From positions 14,110,501-14,174,500 of the forward strand of contig JAZHRO010000046.1 in NCBI GenBank assembly GCA_037157565.1: a stretch of DNA of 64,000 bases, read 5' to 3'. The notes under the pieces are model-generated. The model was not told the origin of the DNA, made no database searches, and saw only the letters and a list, made by a program, of their open reading frames with translations. This stretch comes from Thalassia testudinum (Eukaryota; Streptophyta; Magnoliopsida; Alismatales; Hydrocharitaceae). Positions 20,775 through 31,851 of the stretch are shown one piece after another (the stretch's first letter is position 1; each line of letters opens with the position of its first letter). The position numbers and the translations under genes were made by a program.

Positions 20775-21433
20775 GATCGCACCTTGCGTGTGGTGAGCAG
20801 CGTGATCGCGCACGTCGGGCAAGCTTTCATCTATAGGTGTCACATGGATGCGTGTTAGCCACCCGATCGAAAATCATCAGAGGAATTTCATCCGCGCGCG
20901 TGCTCCACGGAGTTGAAGCACTACTGGCGATTCGAGTGGGCACCTTCGTGCGAGGGATGGAGGCATTGACCATTGCTCCATTCACGCGAAAAGGTCGCAT
21001 TCTTCGTGGATCCTCAGCCGTCCGATCTTTGATTGGACAGCCTAAAGTGGCTCCTACACACAATGAAGAGAAGTAGCAGTGGCTTGCGGTGCACGATCGT
21101 GAGACACGTGGCGAGTTTGTGGCCGTTAATCCCTAGATCAACGGTCACAACTTCTCGGGCTTGTTGTGGGAGCTCCGGCTATCGGATTGAGGCAATTTTG
21201 AGTTTGTTGGACTTCGTTCGTTGATCTGGATCCATCTGTATGGTCTAATTGCTTATTTGAGGCCTATTTCAACATACACTTGTACACATGGCAATTAAAC
21301 ATTAATTATAGGCAATATTAATTTGTAATGCATATAATGCTCCTATGCCCAACATGGTATGTTATTAGCATGGATATATCCTCAAAATAAACTCTAGTTG
21401 ATGGAGTTATCATCATTGAATGCAAAGTTATCA
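20775..21433 (-). mobile_element. 5' LTR of element C, outer part
   Basis: This continues the C LTR from 10177. The last 370 bp match 855-1234, ending AAAGTTATCA. It is followed by unrelated leader-like sequence of element G, so 21433 is the outer border of C. The candidate TSD (TGAGT, 21434-21438) has no partner in the window. Frames at 20827-21224 are not genes. Confidence 0.75.
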
Positions 21434-22100
21434 TGAGTGATCTAATTTTTAGTGAATCCAACGTGCTTAAAATATTTTTTTTAAATTTTTCATTAGTGCC
21501 CAATTATCACAGGAATCTAACGCTATAAATTTTAGATTAATCGGAGTAGCATAACAATTCCTATGATCTTTTTATTGCCTTAAATCACCAAGAGAAATCA
21601 GAATGGATATTAGTGTAGTTCACGAATTTTTAAAAATTCAATATAAATCAGATGAGTGTCAAATTTGGACACAATGTTCCTAACTTCAATACCTACGTCT
21701 AGGAACAATTTTATGATTTTTGGACAAATAAAAATTTGAAAATGATTTTTGAAAAACATATTTGTTAGCAGCCCAAATTATAAGGTGGTTTTGTTGATTT
21801 CAAAGGGATAACATCCACCAAAAAGTGTTTTTCTTTTAGAAAGCAAACAAGCAAAGGAAATTTGTAACCTAGGGATCAGGTAGAGCACCTAATTTTTTTT
21901 TTGGATTTTTTTTACGTCGAAAGAAAACCTAACCTACCTTAGATAGATATACTTACCTTAAGATGACTAACTCGCTTTTCTTCCATTGCTGTGCTTTTTT
22001 ACAAATTTTTGATACCTGCACACAAGCTGACAAATGAGAGGAAAAGTGGATTAGTAATCTAAAACAAGTGCGGAATCGAAAGGCTAAAAATAGATCCGTG
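21434..22100 (-). other. 5' leader of element G, left of its PBS
   Basis: AT-rich, without a frame. The part at 21960-22100 resembles F's leader (the ATACCTGCA block and spacing to the PBS). It is interrupted on the left by C, so the rest of this internal region lies outside the window. Confidence 0.5.
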
Positions 22101-22120
22101 CCTCCCCGACAATGACTCTA
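22101..22120 (-). other. Degenerate primer-binding site of element G
   Basis: In plus orientation CCTCCCCGACAATGACTCTA matches the reverse of the tRNA-Asp PBS at about 16 of 20 positions. It lies 3 bp from the LTR border at 22124. Confidence 0.65.
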
Positions 22121-22123
22121 AAT

Positions 22124-23714
22124 TGATAACGCTAAATCTATGCGATTAAAAATGTAGAATCTTTATAGCATGCAAATTAAGCTATCAATTAATATTTATA
22201 ATACCAAACTACAAGGTGTCTAGGTCAAACATATGGAGGCAATCGTTATTTCCTCCCTTTCACAGTTATTATATAATATAGTACAGTATCAAATAATATT
22301 AATAGAGACAAGGATAACAAATGGATATTGATTTTTATTGCAAATATCAAAATGTTTGACAAATAAGATCTATATTAGTGAGTACAATAAGAATAAAATG
22401 TAAGACAATAGAGGAAGAAATGAGAGCGGAGCCACTTGAGGGATGCTTGTTGGAAGGTCCTGATGGAGCTTCAGATCTAGGGCACTGGGAGGAAGAAGAA
22501 GATCGGAGAGGCTTAAAGTTGGGCATGCACTTTGGTGGAGGAGGGCTAAGTACTTACTCAACTATACCAAGATAGGAAATTAACTAAGACTAATTGAATT
22601 CTAAGTGGTGGAGGCTAGGTGTTTTTGTAGGAATGTTGGATAAATAATGGCCCTTGGATCTCAATCAATGGTGGATGTTAGTCCACTTATTCAAGGCAAA
22701 GGAGGACCTCTAGATATGGATCTAAGGGTGATAAAGGATGGTTGGCTAGGTAGAGGATTAATATCATCCTTATGGTTGGTTTGGAGGGTCTAGATTAGGT
22801 GCTATAATGTGGTATAAGTTTGTTTAAATCAAAGGCTAATGTAGGCCACAGGATAGTGGATGGAGGGAGGGGATTTGGTGGATGTTTGGCTGAGCATAGT
22901 GGAGTACCTAGGAAACTACATGGCCACAATCACATACACATGGCCGGCCATGTGTATGTGATTGTGGCCCTTGATTGGGTGTTGGATGGGTAGGATTAGG
23001 TCATCGGTAGATAGGTTTGGTTGAGGAATTGGAGGAAGGGATATGTTCTAGAGAATGGAGTCCTCCATAAGCCAAGTGGTGGTCATCCAAGGGTAGGTTT
23101 TAGGTGGCTAGATGTGGACCCTAGGATGGTGTTTGGAAGGTGGATAGATAGGTTGTGTGGTCAGCTATAGTGGCTTCTTGGAGAAGCTACTATGGGCGGC
23201 TAAGGGAAGGGATAAGTTCTTTGGGTTTCTAAAAATAGGAATGGTGTTTTGGCCTTAGGATTTTTGATATGTGTCTTAGATTTATTAGGCTTAGGTTTAC
23301 TAAAAATAGGAAGGTTTAAGACAAGGTATTATTGGTGGAATAGGTTGTCCTAAGGGTTCAAGGTAGAGGTGGATTAGGAAGAGCCATGTGTCCTCCCTTG
23401 TCTTTACCTCCTCTTTGTCTTTAACACTTGAGCTCATGTCTTGATCTCCATTTAGTCTTCATTATTTTAGCTCCTAGCCAGGTGCATCTTCTCTCCAACT
23501 TTATTTAGCACTCTTACAGCTTATTCACTAGGTCCTGATACTGACATTATTCAAAGTAGAGTAGAATTAGGAGACATTTACTTATAAAATAAATATAAAG
23601 CTTAAATATGCATGCATGCTCTAAATGCAATATTTCTAAACCTAATGCATGACTTTGCTAAGGAGTTAGCCATAGATTAAGCAAATTAGGGTAATAAATT
23701 AAGTTGTTATCGCA
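22124..23714 (-). mobile_element. LTR of element G, shared by two internal regions
   Basis: Borders are TGATAACGC (left) and TTATCGCA (right), 1591 bp. On the left lies a PBS and leader, as beside a 5' LTR; on the right lies a purine tract and 3' noncoding DNA, as beside a 3' LTR. The LTR therefore joins two copies head to tail, as unequal recombination between LTRs would produce. It contains a 48-bp perfect palindrome at 22922-22969. No convincing promoter could be placed. Confidence 0.65.
22922..22969. repeat. 48-bp perfect palindrome
   Basis: Two 24-base arms (22922-22945 and 22946-22969) are exact reverse complements without spacer. Each begins or ends with GGCC, and the centre is GGCCGGCC. 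The DNA could extrude as a cruciform and the RNA would form a 24-bp hairpin. Confidence 0.95.
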
Positions 23715-23724
23715 CACCCATGCG
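23715..23724 (-). other. Terminal polypurine tract of element G (eroded)
   Basis: On the minus strand this reads CGCATGGGTG before LTR start TGCGATAAC. The hairpin arms TTTTGCTAG (23729-23737) and CTTAGTAAAA (23741-23750) follow, as in C, E and F. Confidence 0.6.
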
Positions 23725-24517
23725 TATCTTTTGCTAGTCCCTTAGTAAAATTAGCATGAAAAACCTACGAAAGAATGCAAAAGTCAAATATACGGGTTTC
23801 CATTTATTCTCAGAAAAACATTATATATATCCTTTATTTCAACATGCGTTGTTGCCAAGGAACCAAACCAGATCAAATAAAAAATCCCAATAAGATTTTT
23901 CACCAATGAAATGAAATTGTAGACAATTTGTTAATGGCAAAGACTGAACAATTCTAAAGTATCGACTCAAATTCGAACCTCCCAAATCAAATTAGGAATC
24001 TTATTAGCCATTAGACTTGGGCCGCGAAGGTAACTTTCTCTAATTAAGTTGGCCCACCCAAGGTTTGAATTGGATGTGAGAAACAAGCATCTTGTGTGTG
24101 AAATAATGTGACTTGCCAGACGAGCAACTAAGTCGAATGCTCTCTCTGGGACAACCTATCTTCGGTTAGGCCATACTAGGATTTGGCATTTTTCTCCTCA
24201 CCACTTTTCTACCCCGAAGTCAACACATTAGGTGTATATCTCCCCAATTGGACCCTTAGGTCTCTTATTCCTAATTTTTTTCTTTGTATTTCTTTTCTTT
24301 TCTATAGGATGAACACCCATATGTAGCGAGATACTTTTATTTGATGGAAATGGAAAGGGCAGCATCCATATGTAGCAAGATGCTTCTATTTGGTGGAGTG
24401 ATACTCATTTGTAACGAGGAGCTTATTTGGTGGGGTATTTTCTCATAAATAATTTTTTCTCCTCATTTTTTCAAAAGCTAAATAATTTTTTTTTCTCCAA
24501 ATCATTTTTCTAAGTGA
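23725..24517 (-). other. 3' noncoding region of element G, part 1
   Basis: Collinear with F 49930-50990: shared blocks include GTGTATATCTCCCC, TCTCTTATTCCTAATTTTT and three copies of a CATATGTAGCGA-like segment (24318, 24367, 24406). Only the middle one still has a perfect stem: AGCATC 24361-24366, GATGCT 24379-24384. It is cut by element B at 24518-24522 and resumes at 31852. Confidence 0.6.
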
Positions 24518-24522
24518 GTGGT
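24518..24522. repeat. Target-site duplication of element B, left copy
   Basis: AGTGG; the right copy is at 31847-31851. Confidence 0.85.
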
Positions 24523-25985
24523 GATGTAAACACATTTATTGAGGGAAAAATGCCTATTCATGCATGTTCCTAAACTTAGATTTGCATTTCATATTATAAA
24601 TATTGCATAGCATGGATCATTCTGCATTTAGAGTAGTTGTATATAGTTTAGTTTAATTGCATCCTTTTTGTGGTTAGGAGAGAAGAATATTTATTTCGGA
24701 GCCTCGGATAGACAATCCGACAGTACAGATCTGATCAAGATGACAATCAAAGTCCAATGCCTCTGAAATCGCCTCGATCGGAGGCCCATAGCACCATATA
24801 CAGTCTAAGGAAGATCAACGGCTAAGGGATTAGGAGACATAATTCAGAGCTTCAAATGATAAATCCTATTGTGCAAATGGATTCGAATCGACAATCGTAG
24901 CCTAACGGCATAAAAATCGATTCAATCCGACCTCTGTAGCAGCCCCTACAACAAGAAGAAGATGGACAGCCCAGATTGTGCCACGATTGTGCCACGTGGC
25001 ACAGCCCAGGCTGCCAACGCACGCATGCAGCACGGCACGCATGCAGCAGTGTGGGTGCATGCGCGCCCACCTGCGTGGCAATGCAGGAGCGCAGCATCAG
25101 CTATGCGTGAGCTAGACCTACAGTGACACATGAGCTTGATTTACAGTGATGCTTACAGCCGTCGCTAATTCTTCGCGCACCAGCAAAGCCAACTTTGGGC
25201 GTGAGCAGGCATGAGCTGCCTACAGCGACGCTTCCAATGACAGCCTGAATGTCACTAATGGTCCCATACCTATTTTTGCCTCTTCTCCACTATAAAAGGA
25301 CCTACACCCCCTCCCTTCCAAGCCATCTCTACCTACTCTACTCCCACCTACTCCTAAGCTCTAGCAAGCCTACCAACGCTCCATTAGAGCTTATTCTCAA
25401 GCTCCCAAGGTTCTTATTAGTGTAGCGAACCTCTACCCCACCAAATACTCCTTAAACTTCCCATCTCCCTTCATAGGTCGCCTTGGAGCCGTCCTCCCAC
25501 CTCCATTCCGGTAGCAGATCAACTCCGTCTTCTCACCTCCATTCCGGAGCCATGCCAAAGCTTTCCTCAACCTGACATCCTCCTGCATCTCACCTCCTTC
25601 GTCCAAGCTTTCGCCAGGTACCGTCGTCTCGCCAAATAGCCGATTCGGGAGATTTCCCCTCACCCCCTCTCTTTTTATGCTTTCATAGTAGATTGTATTA
25701 GACATTGGATTGATATATATACCATTTTCGTTCCATATCTCTATCTTGTGATACGTTTGCCTGTTTTCTTCTTACAAAAATACAAAAAAATAACAAAACC
25801 CTAAAATACCATAAAGAAATGAATCGAAGTGCAGTTTTCACATAAAGTAAACGTCGCCTCCCTGTGTTCGACCTGGGACTCCCTTGGAGTTTCAGTATAA
25901 ATTTTATCTGATCGACGTGTTTTGCAACTACGACGATGGGTTACTTGTAACCCTGATTTCTAACACATGAAACACGCCCAACCAT
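24523..25985 (+). mobile_element. 5' LTR of element B
   Basis: Starts TGATGTAAACACA and ends GCCCAACCA. TATAAAAG is at 25291-25298. A 16-bp palindrome TGTGCCACGTGGCACA at 24988-25003 contains a CACGTG G-box core and is next to a short tandem duplication of ATTGTGCCACG. Differences from the 3' LTR are about 7 in 100 in the first 200 bp by eye. Confidence 0.88.
25291..25298 (+). promoter_or_regulatory. TATA box of the element B 5' LTR
   Basis: TATAAAAG in the conserved context CTCCACTATAAAAGGACC. The 3' LTR has it at 31152-31159. Confidence 0.7.
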
Positions 25986-25988
25986 TTT

Positions 25989-26006
25989 GGCGCATTTGTC
26001 GGGGAG
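25989..26006 (+). other. Primer-binding site of element B
   Basis: TGGCGCATTTGTCGGGGA, a tRNA-Asp-type site with two or three mismatches in the middle, 3 bp after the LTR. Confidence 0.8.
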
Positions 26007-27182
26007 GCAACGGAATTTACTTTATTGTTTTTTGCATTTCTTTGCATTTACATAGCACCAACCTTACTTGTCTTTGATCTACTGTCTTGCAGGTACCCTG
26101 GCATGGAGATCCAAGTGCGGTAAACCAGAGTAAAGTGTGGGTAGAGTGTTTTGTAGGTGTCCCCCACACCACCCGCACCTTAGTTTTCATTCCATAACCT
26201 AATAACTCAAACCCAAATCAAATTAGGTGCTTTTTATAAACCCTAGGATAGATTTGGTTGTTTGGTTGCCACCTCCACTCACCTCGCCATCCACATAAAT
26301 AAAAAAAAATAAAAAAAAGTGTTATCTCATTGTGGGATTTTCTAAAAGCTACACACTTAACACCCACAACTTCTTATCCTAAGGTGCACAATCACTTTGA
26401 TTCTACCACTTAACCTGGATCTAACCTGTGGACCCGGTACACTTCAACTAAATACACATAAGTGTGTAGAAATCTAAATAGGTCAAACATTTCTGTGTGC
26501 CTTAACTAAGTGGTGCAACAGGCCAATTAAATGAGTGTTTGGGCTGCACCACTCAATCTAAAACTGATTCATTAAGTAGCTTGCCACTTAGGGTTGATTT
26601 TAGGACTGAACTGGGCACTCCATATTTTATTTCTAATTTTTGAAGGAATATATCTACACTAGTGCTTTCAAAACTTGGAGTGTTCTACTGATCCTTGATT
26701 TAATATACCTAAAGATTAAACCCTAAAAGCTACTAAACAAGGTTGAACCATAAAAGACACATCATCAAATAACCTTGTTTGAAAACCCTAGTTGCGCACG
26801 CACACACATTTTAACTGATCATTAAGGGCACAACCCATCTAAAGGGCCCATCACATTCTCGAAGCACCATTGTCCCAAGCCTAACTAAAATTGATTAGAC
26901 GTTGGCCCTAAGGACTGGTTCGCTTGCCGGGATCCAGATTGAAATTATTCATGATTAACTTACTTATACTAGTCAATCTGATGTCTAGCTAGGGTAGTAG
27001 CATCAAACGACCGCATCTGGGGGGTACACTAGGAACCAGAGGTGCAAGCCAAAGGAAGAACCTTCTCCCCAATCCCTCCTTCTAACTGGTTGAATTGCCT
27101 GGACATATGTAGAGTAAATCATCTATAATCTTAGGATGGATTCTGAGAGTCTGTAGACCTTTAAGCTACCCAAACTAAGGAC
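26007..27182 (+). other. 5' leader of element B
   Basis: Noncoding, collinear with A's leader. It holds no gag motif in any frame I could read. It ends in TTTTTGTATTGTAG at 27192-27206, just inside the first open frame, a possible splice acceptor kept in A. Confidence 0.6.
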
Positions 27183-28960
27183 ATGCTTGTATTTTTGTAT
27201 TGTAGGTCTCCTTTCTCTTCTGATTTCCCTCCTTACTTCACCTTGTACCCTTCCACATCCTACACACATTTCACATCCTATCCTCCTACCACCACTTATC
27301 CCCAAGATGATTACTATCCCGACTTGGCTTGTAATTACCCATCCACTAGCCGAGATGACTTTGATTGGGGATATGAATCCGGACCTCAGTGTCCAGGGCC
27401 TAACCCTGGACAACAAGACTATGATTACTATCCTTCCTAGAGCTATAATGATTATAGATCTCCATCCTTTGATGATCAACCTAACTAGATCTACAACAAT
27501 GAAAGATATCATGATTATAACACCTACCCTCCCCAGTATTCCACTGAATATAGGTCGTCACCATCCTTTGAACAACCTAGAACGACCTACTTTCAGGGAA
27601 GGACTCGAGAACCTCAACATCTTGACTCCCCTAGATTCAACCCAAACCCACCCAAACCTGAATCGAACCAGTCAGTTCAGGTGAACCAGATCCAAGATAG
27701 AGTATTGGCTAATTTGAGGAACACCATACAATCTTTAGAAGCCCAGCCAACACCATGCATTGAAGCACTAGAGCTTATGATCAAAATGATTGATGAACTT
27801 AATAGTTCTCTATTGGATTTGCTCCAAATTGTTAGGGATAGGGACCTAGGTGAGTTTCTTCTTGGGAAATTGTTGAGGTTGAGGATGAAATTTGTGGTTG
27901 CACTAGTCAAATCTTGGGATGACTCTCAAGATGAACCCTCTTCAGGAGACCCAATGTCTAAACCCACTCGGAGCCTGTCGGGGGGGGGGGGGGTACATAT
28001 TCAGAGATTGGAGATGACCAGATTGGTCTAGAGTAACCCTTTGAGGATGAATCGATTGATTCACCTGAGATCCCCAAGTCAGGAAACGAAGAAAATTATG
28101 TCTCCTTGGATGATGAAATGACTTGTGATGTTGAGACATATAAAAATGAGGATCATGAATTCTTTGATTTTGGGGGTGAGGAAATTCTTAGTGAAGTCTC
28201 ACTTAAGCTTGAGGAGAATGATTTTAGTGAGACATATGGGCTCGAGGAGTATGACGACTAATTTGGTTGCCCGACTATTGATGATTTTGATTCGATTGAG
28301 GCTAACTTGGAGGATCCGATACCTGACGACTCAATTAGTAGCCCCATTCCTCAACCACACCCTGAAGAGCTGAATGAACATACTTTTGAGATCATTATGC
28401 CCAAGTCAATCCTGATTCAGCCACAATTGTTGGACTTGGGTACTTTAGATGGGGTGTACAATGATCTAGAGGTCTCGGAAACCCTGATTTCATAGGAAAG
28501 GAAGTTGGAAATAAAAATTTGGGAGGTTAATTTTGAGGGAAAAACAAGTTTGGATATAAGGGTACCTATTGACTTGAAACCACTTATCTTCTATATGGAC
28601 CCTTATGATATCTTTCATGTGCGACTTAAGCCTGGAATAACTGATTATTTTTCTAAGCTAGATGTTAAGTGGACAACCGCACCTATTGAACCATCTTTAC
28701 CCATTGTCCAACACTTTGGTCTTGGGTTGCACACCACTAAACCGTAGGCCCAGCCTCGTAAACACAACAACCTTCGGTTCTGGGTGATTTTCATCCAGAA
28801 CCTGAGAACCACTCGACCCTAGGGCATGGGTCTGCACCATAATCTCGTCCACATCTATGGACATCTTCTGCGAATGGTTTTCAGGATCAACCTTTTGATT
28901 TTGATTCTGACCTGCACTTGTGAATTCTCAATTTCTTCTTTGTATGTATGTTATGCCTAG
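27183..28960 (+). pseudogene. Unknown non-gag-pol protein of element B
   Basis: The frame begins with an ATG at 27183 that A lacks, so the true start is uncertain; a spliced start is possible. The order is a Pro/Tyr/Asp-rich part (27204-27600), a helical part (27690-27860: RVLANLRNTIQSLEAQPTPC, MIDELNSSLLDLLQ), TAA at 28034-28036 shared with A, an acidic part (28040-28290), LEDPIPDDSISSPIP, VPIDLKPLIFYMDP, RLKPGITDYFSKLDVKW, FGLGLHTTKP and a hydrophobic tail with stop at 28960. Two early TAGs (27438, 27489) and the region near the 14-G run (27980-27993) break it. Without its stops it would be near 590 residues. No zinc knuckle, protease or polymerase motif is present. Function unknown. Confidence 0.65.
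27980..27993 (+). repeat. 14-base G homopolymer in element B
   Basis: A has six G at the corresponding place (16891-16896). Together with a one-base deletion just upstream, this region loses the frame. It may be replication slippage or a sequencing error. Confidence 0.7.
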
Positions 28961-29100
28961 CTGAAGGCATTAAACTTAGCGCATGTGTATACACTCTTCT
29001 CTTTGTGAAGGTGACCAGATTTTCATGACACTCAGGTGATGTTCTGTTTACTCCACCATTTTCATGTCTTTATTTTTACAATGAGAACTTTCATCATTTA

Positions 29101-29115
29101 GGCATGGGGAGGTGG
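29101..29115 (+). other. Internal polypurine tract of element B
   Basis: GGCATGGGGAGGTGG, preceded by A as in element A, about 140 bp after the frame's stop. Confidence 0.6.
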
Positions 29116-30370
29116 ATAATCAATTCCTGAAATCATTATGTTAACTCCATAGAATTTCTTTTAGTTTCTTATAAAATTAAAAAAACATTAAAAATTTGAA
29201 AAAAGATAAAAAAAGAAATTAGGAAACAAGAAATTAGTCATTTGGAAGTTATTAACTTTAGGAAATGATACGAGAGGACCTAAACACTTAGACTCTTCAG
29301 GTCTTTGGGCTTAATTAGCCCGAGTGTTCACTCGAATGTGGACTTAGTCTTGAGTCCTCGCCAATTAAAATTCATTTTAATTTGGTAAATAATTTGGGAT
29401 GATAAGTATGCAACTTATCAACCCACCCTCTGATTTGGGGGGACTTTAAGCCTAAGCACCTATACACATTTTTTTGCACTGACTCACTTTCCAGTGGTTT
29501 TTACAGAAATTAGGTAGCTAATGGATTGACTTGGGTGGTATGGCTGGCAAGTTGTTGGTGGTAACAGCTCATCGGCCGGTTGTCCAGAGTCCAGCCATAA
29601 GATCATATTTATTGTACTACCTTTATGTAAATCTTATATCAAGGAAGTGACCTACTTAGAAAAAAAAAAGAGAAACACTCAAAAAGAAAAGAAAAAAAAA
29701 AAAGAAAAAAGAGAAAATAAATAAAATAAAATAAAATAAAATGACACTTCACTGCATGAGTATGGCTGGCAAGTTGTCGGTGGTAACAGCTCATCGGCTG
29801 GATGTCCAGAACCCAGCTCACAAAAAAAATGCACAATAATTCCTAAAACACTTGGGGAAGAAGCGGGGAAGTAGAACAAACCAGAGAGATATACACTGGG
29901 TTCGCTCTTGTGTTGACCCCATAAATAAAAGTAGGGACAAAGCTACCGATAGTAAAGATAAACTTTTAGGCAAGGTCACATAGGGTCGTAGAAACCTGAA
30001 GTCCATCTTAACGGCTGTTTTGTGAGTCTATCACTTTTTCACAAAGATGCTTAGTACTTAAGTCCTTTTCAAGTCTTGGGCGGGTCAGGTAGCTGTAAAA
30101 AGTTATCCCGGAACTCTCAAACTCCAAAAGTACAAAAAAATTAGAAAAGAAGAAAAATAATAAGAATATGTATCTTCCCTTTTCAAATAAGGCAAGAACT
30201 TGGGCGGTCTGCATTTTGGCAGACACCCGGGTACTGTTGAGCTTTCGTAGTTTAGGACCTTAGTTGAAAATTTCTATTGTTAATAAACGACTTAGGCCTA
30301 AGTGATCTAATCCTAATTTTGCTTTTATGCATAGCATATAGTTTAATTTTGCTAGAGACTAACAAAACAT
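29116..30370 (+). other. 3' noncoding region of element B
   Basis: Paired repeats are at 29539-29587 and 29761-29810, around an A-rich tract. The hairpin before the purine tract has arms TTTTGCTAG (30347-30355) and CTAACAAAA (30359-30367) with loop AGA, one mismatch. Minus-strand frames at 29639-30226 are shadows. Confidence 0.6.
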
Positions 30371-30383
30371 AGGCATGGGGGTA
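30371..30383 (+). other. Terminal polypurine tract of element B
   Basis: AGGCATGGGGGTA directly before LTR start TGATCTAAAC. Confidence 0.8.
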
Positions 30384-31846
30384 TGATCTAAACACATTTA
30401 TTGAGGGTAAAATACCTATTCATGCATGTTCCTAGGCTTAGATTTGCATTTCATATTATAAATATTGCATAGCATGCATCATTCTGCATTTAGAGTAGTT
30501 GTATATAATTTAGTTTAATTGCATCCGTTTTGTGGTTAGGAGAGAAGGATATTTATTTTGGAGCCTCAGATTGACGATCCAACCTTACGGATCTGATCAA
30601 GACGACGATCGGAGTCCAATGCCTCTGAAATTGCCTCGATCGGAGTCCAGTAACACCATATGCAGTCCGAGGAAGATCAACAGCCAAGGGACTAGGAGAC
30701 ATAATTCGGAGCTTCAAATGATAAATCCAATGGTGCGGTCCGACCTCTGTAGCAGCCCCTACAATAAGAAGAAGATAGACGGCCCAGACTGCCCCACATG
30801 GCGCAACCTAGGCCGCTAGCGCACGCAAGCAGCACCGCACATGCACAACAGCATGGGTGAGCGTGCACACATGCAGGCGTGCATCTGCACAGCGTAGCAA
30901 TTCGTAGCACCAACATGTGGGCACGTGTGCGCGTGGCAAGGAAGGAGCGCAGCGGCAACTATGCGTGAGCTGGACCTACAGCGACGCATGAGCTGGATTT
31001 ACAGCGACGCTTACAGCCGTCGATAATTCTTTACATGCCAACAAAGCCAACTTTGGGCATGAGCAGCCATGAGCTGCCTACAGCGACGCTTCCAGCGTCG
31101 GCCTAGATGTCACTAATGGTCCCATGCTTATTTTTGTCTCTTCTCCTCCACTATAAAAGGACCTACACCCCCTCCCTTCCAAGCCATCTCTACCTACTCT
31201 ACTCCCACCTACTCCTAAGCTCTAGCAAGCCTACCAACGCTCCATTAGAGCTTATTCTCAAGCTTCTAAGGTGCCTAGTAGTGTAGTGAACCTCTGCCCC
31301 ACCAAATACTCCTCCAACTTCCCATCTCCCTTCATAGGTTGCCTTGGAGCCATCCTCCCACCTCCATTCCAGTAGCAGATCACCTCTGTCTTCTCACCTC
31401 CATTCCAGAGCCTCGTCGAAGCTTTCCTCAACCCGACGTCCTCCTGCATCTCACCTCCTTTGTCAGAGCTTCCACCAGGCACCATCGTCTCGTCGAACAG
31501 CTGATTCGGGAGATTTCCTCTCACCCCCCTCTCTTTTGATGCTTTCATAGTAGATTGTAATAGACATTAGATTGATATATATACCATTTTCGTTCAACAT
31601 CTCTATCTTGTGATACGTTTGCTTGTTTTCTTCTTACAAAAATACAAAAAAATAACAAAACCCTAAAATACAAAAAGGAAACAAATTGAAGCACGATTTT
31701 CATGTAAAGTAAAGGTCGCCTCCCTGTGTTCGACCCGGGACTCCCTTGGAGTTTCGGTATAAATTTTATCTGATCAACATGTTTTGTAACTACGATGACG
31801 GGTTACTTGTAACCCCGATTTCTAACACGTGAAACACACCCGACCA
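30384..31846 (+). mobile_element. 3' LTR of element B
   Basis: Starts TGATCTAAACACA and ends ACACCCGACCA. TATAAAAG is at 31152-31159, and three exact TACAGCGACGC copies lie at 30977, 31000 and 31079 upstream of it. Frames at 30532-31550 are accidental. Confidence 0.88.
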
Positions 31847-31851
31847 AGTGG
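31847..31851. repeat. Target-site duplication of element B, right copy
   Basis: AGTGG, identical to 24518-24522. Confidence 0.85.

Larger units (their letters stand above)
855..21433 (-). mobile_element. Element C: Athila-type Ty3/gypsy retrotransposon with nested insertions
   Basis: In minus-strand order C has a 5' LTR (21433-20775 continued at 10177-9365, 1472 bp once A is removed), a PBS at 9354-9336, a leader, gag (about 8150-6260), pol (about 6250-2600), an internal purine tract at 2433-2420, 3' noncoding DNA, a terminal purine tract at 1247-1235 and a 3' LTR. Element A sits in the 5' LTR and D1 cuts the 3' LTR. The coding part carries many stops and frameshifts and has lost integrase catalytic residues, so C is dead. 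Its own TSD cannot be seen because its far end is outside the window. Confidence 0.75.
24523..31846 (+). mobile_element. Element B: non-autonomous LTR retrotransposon, same family as A
   Basis: The structure is complete: 5' LTR 24523-25985 and 3' LTR 30384-31846 (both 1463 bp), PBS at 25989, leader, unknown frame 27183-28960, internal purine tract 29101, 3' noncoding DNA and terminal purine tract 30371. TSD AGTGG flanks it. It carries no nested insert, so it is the best reference copy of the family. No gag-pol is present. Confidence 0.9.
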
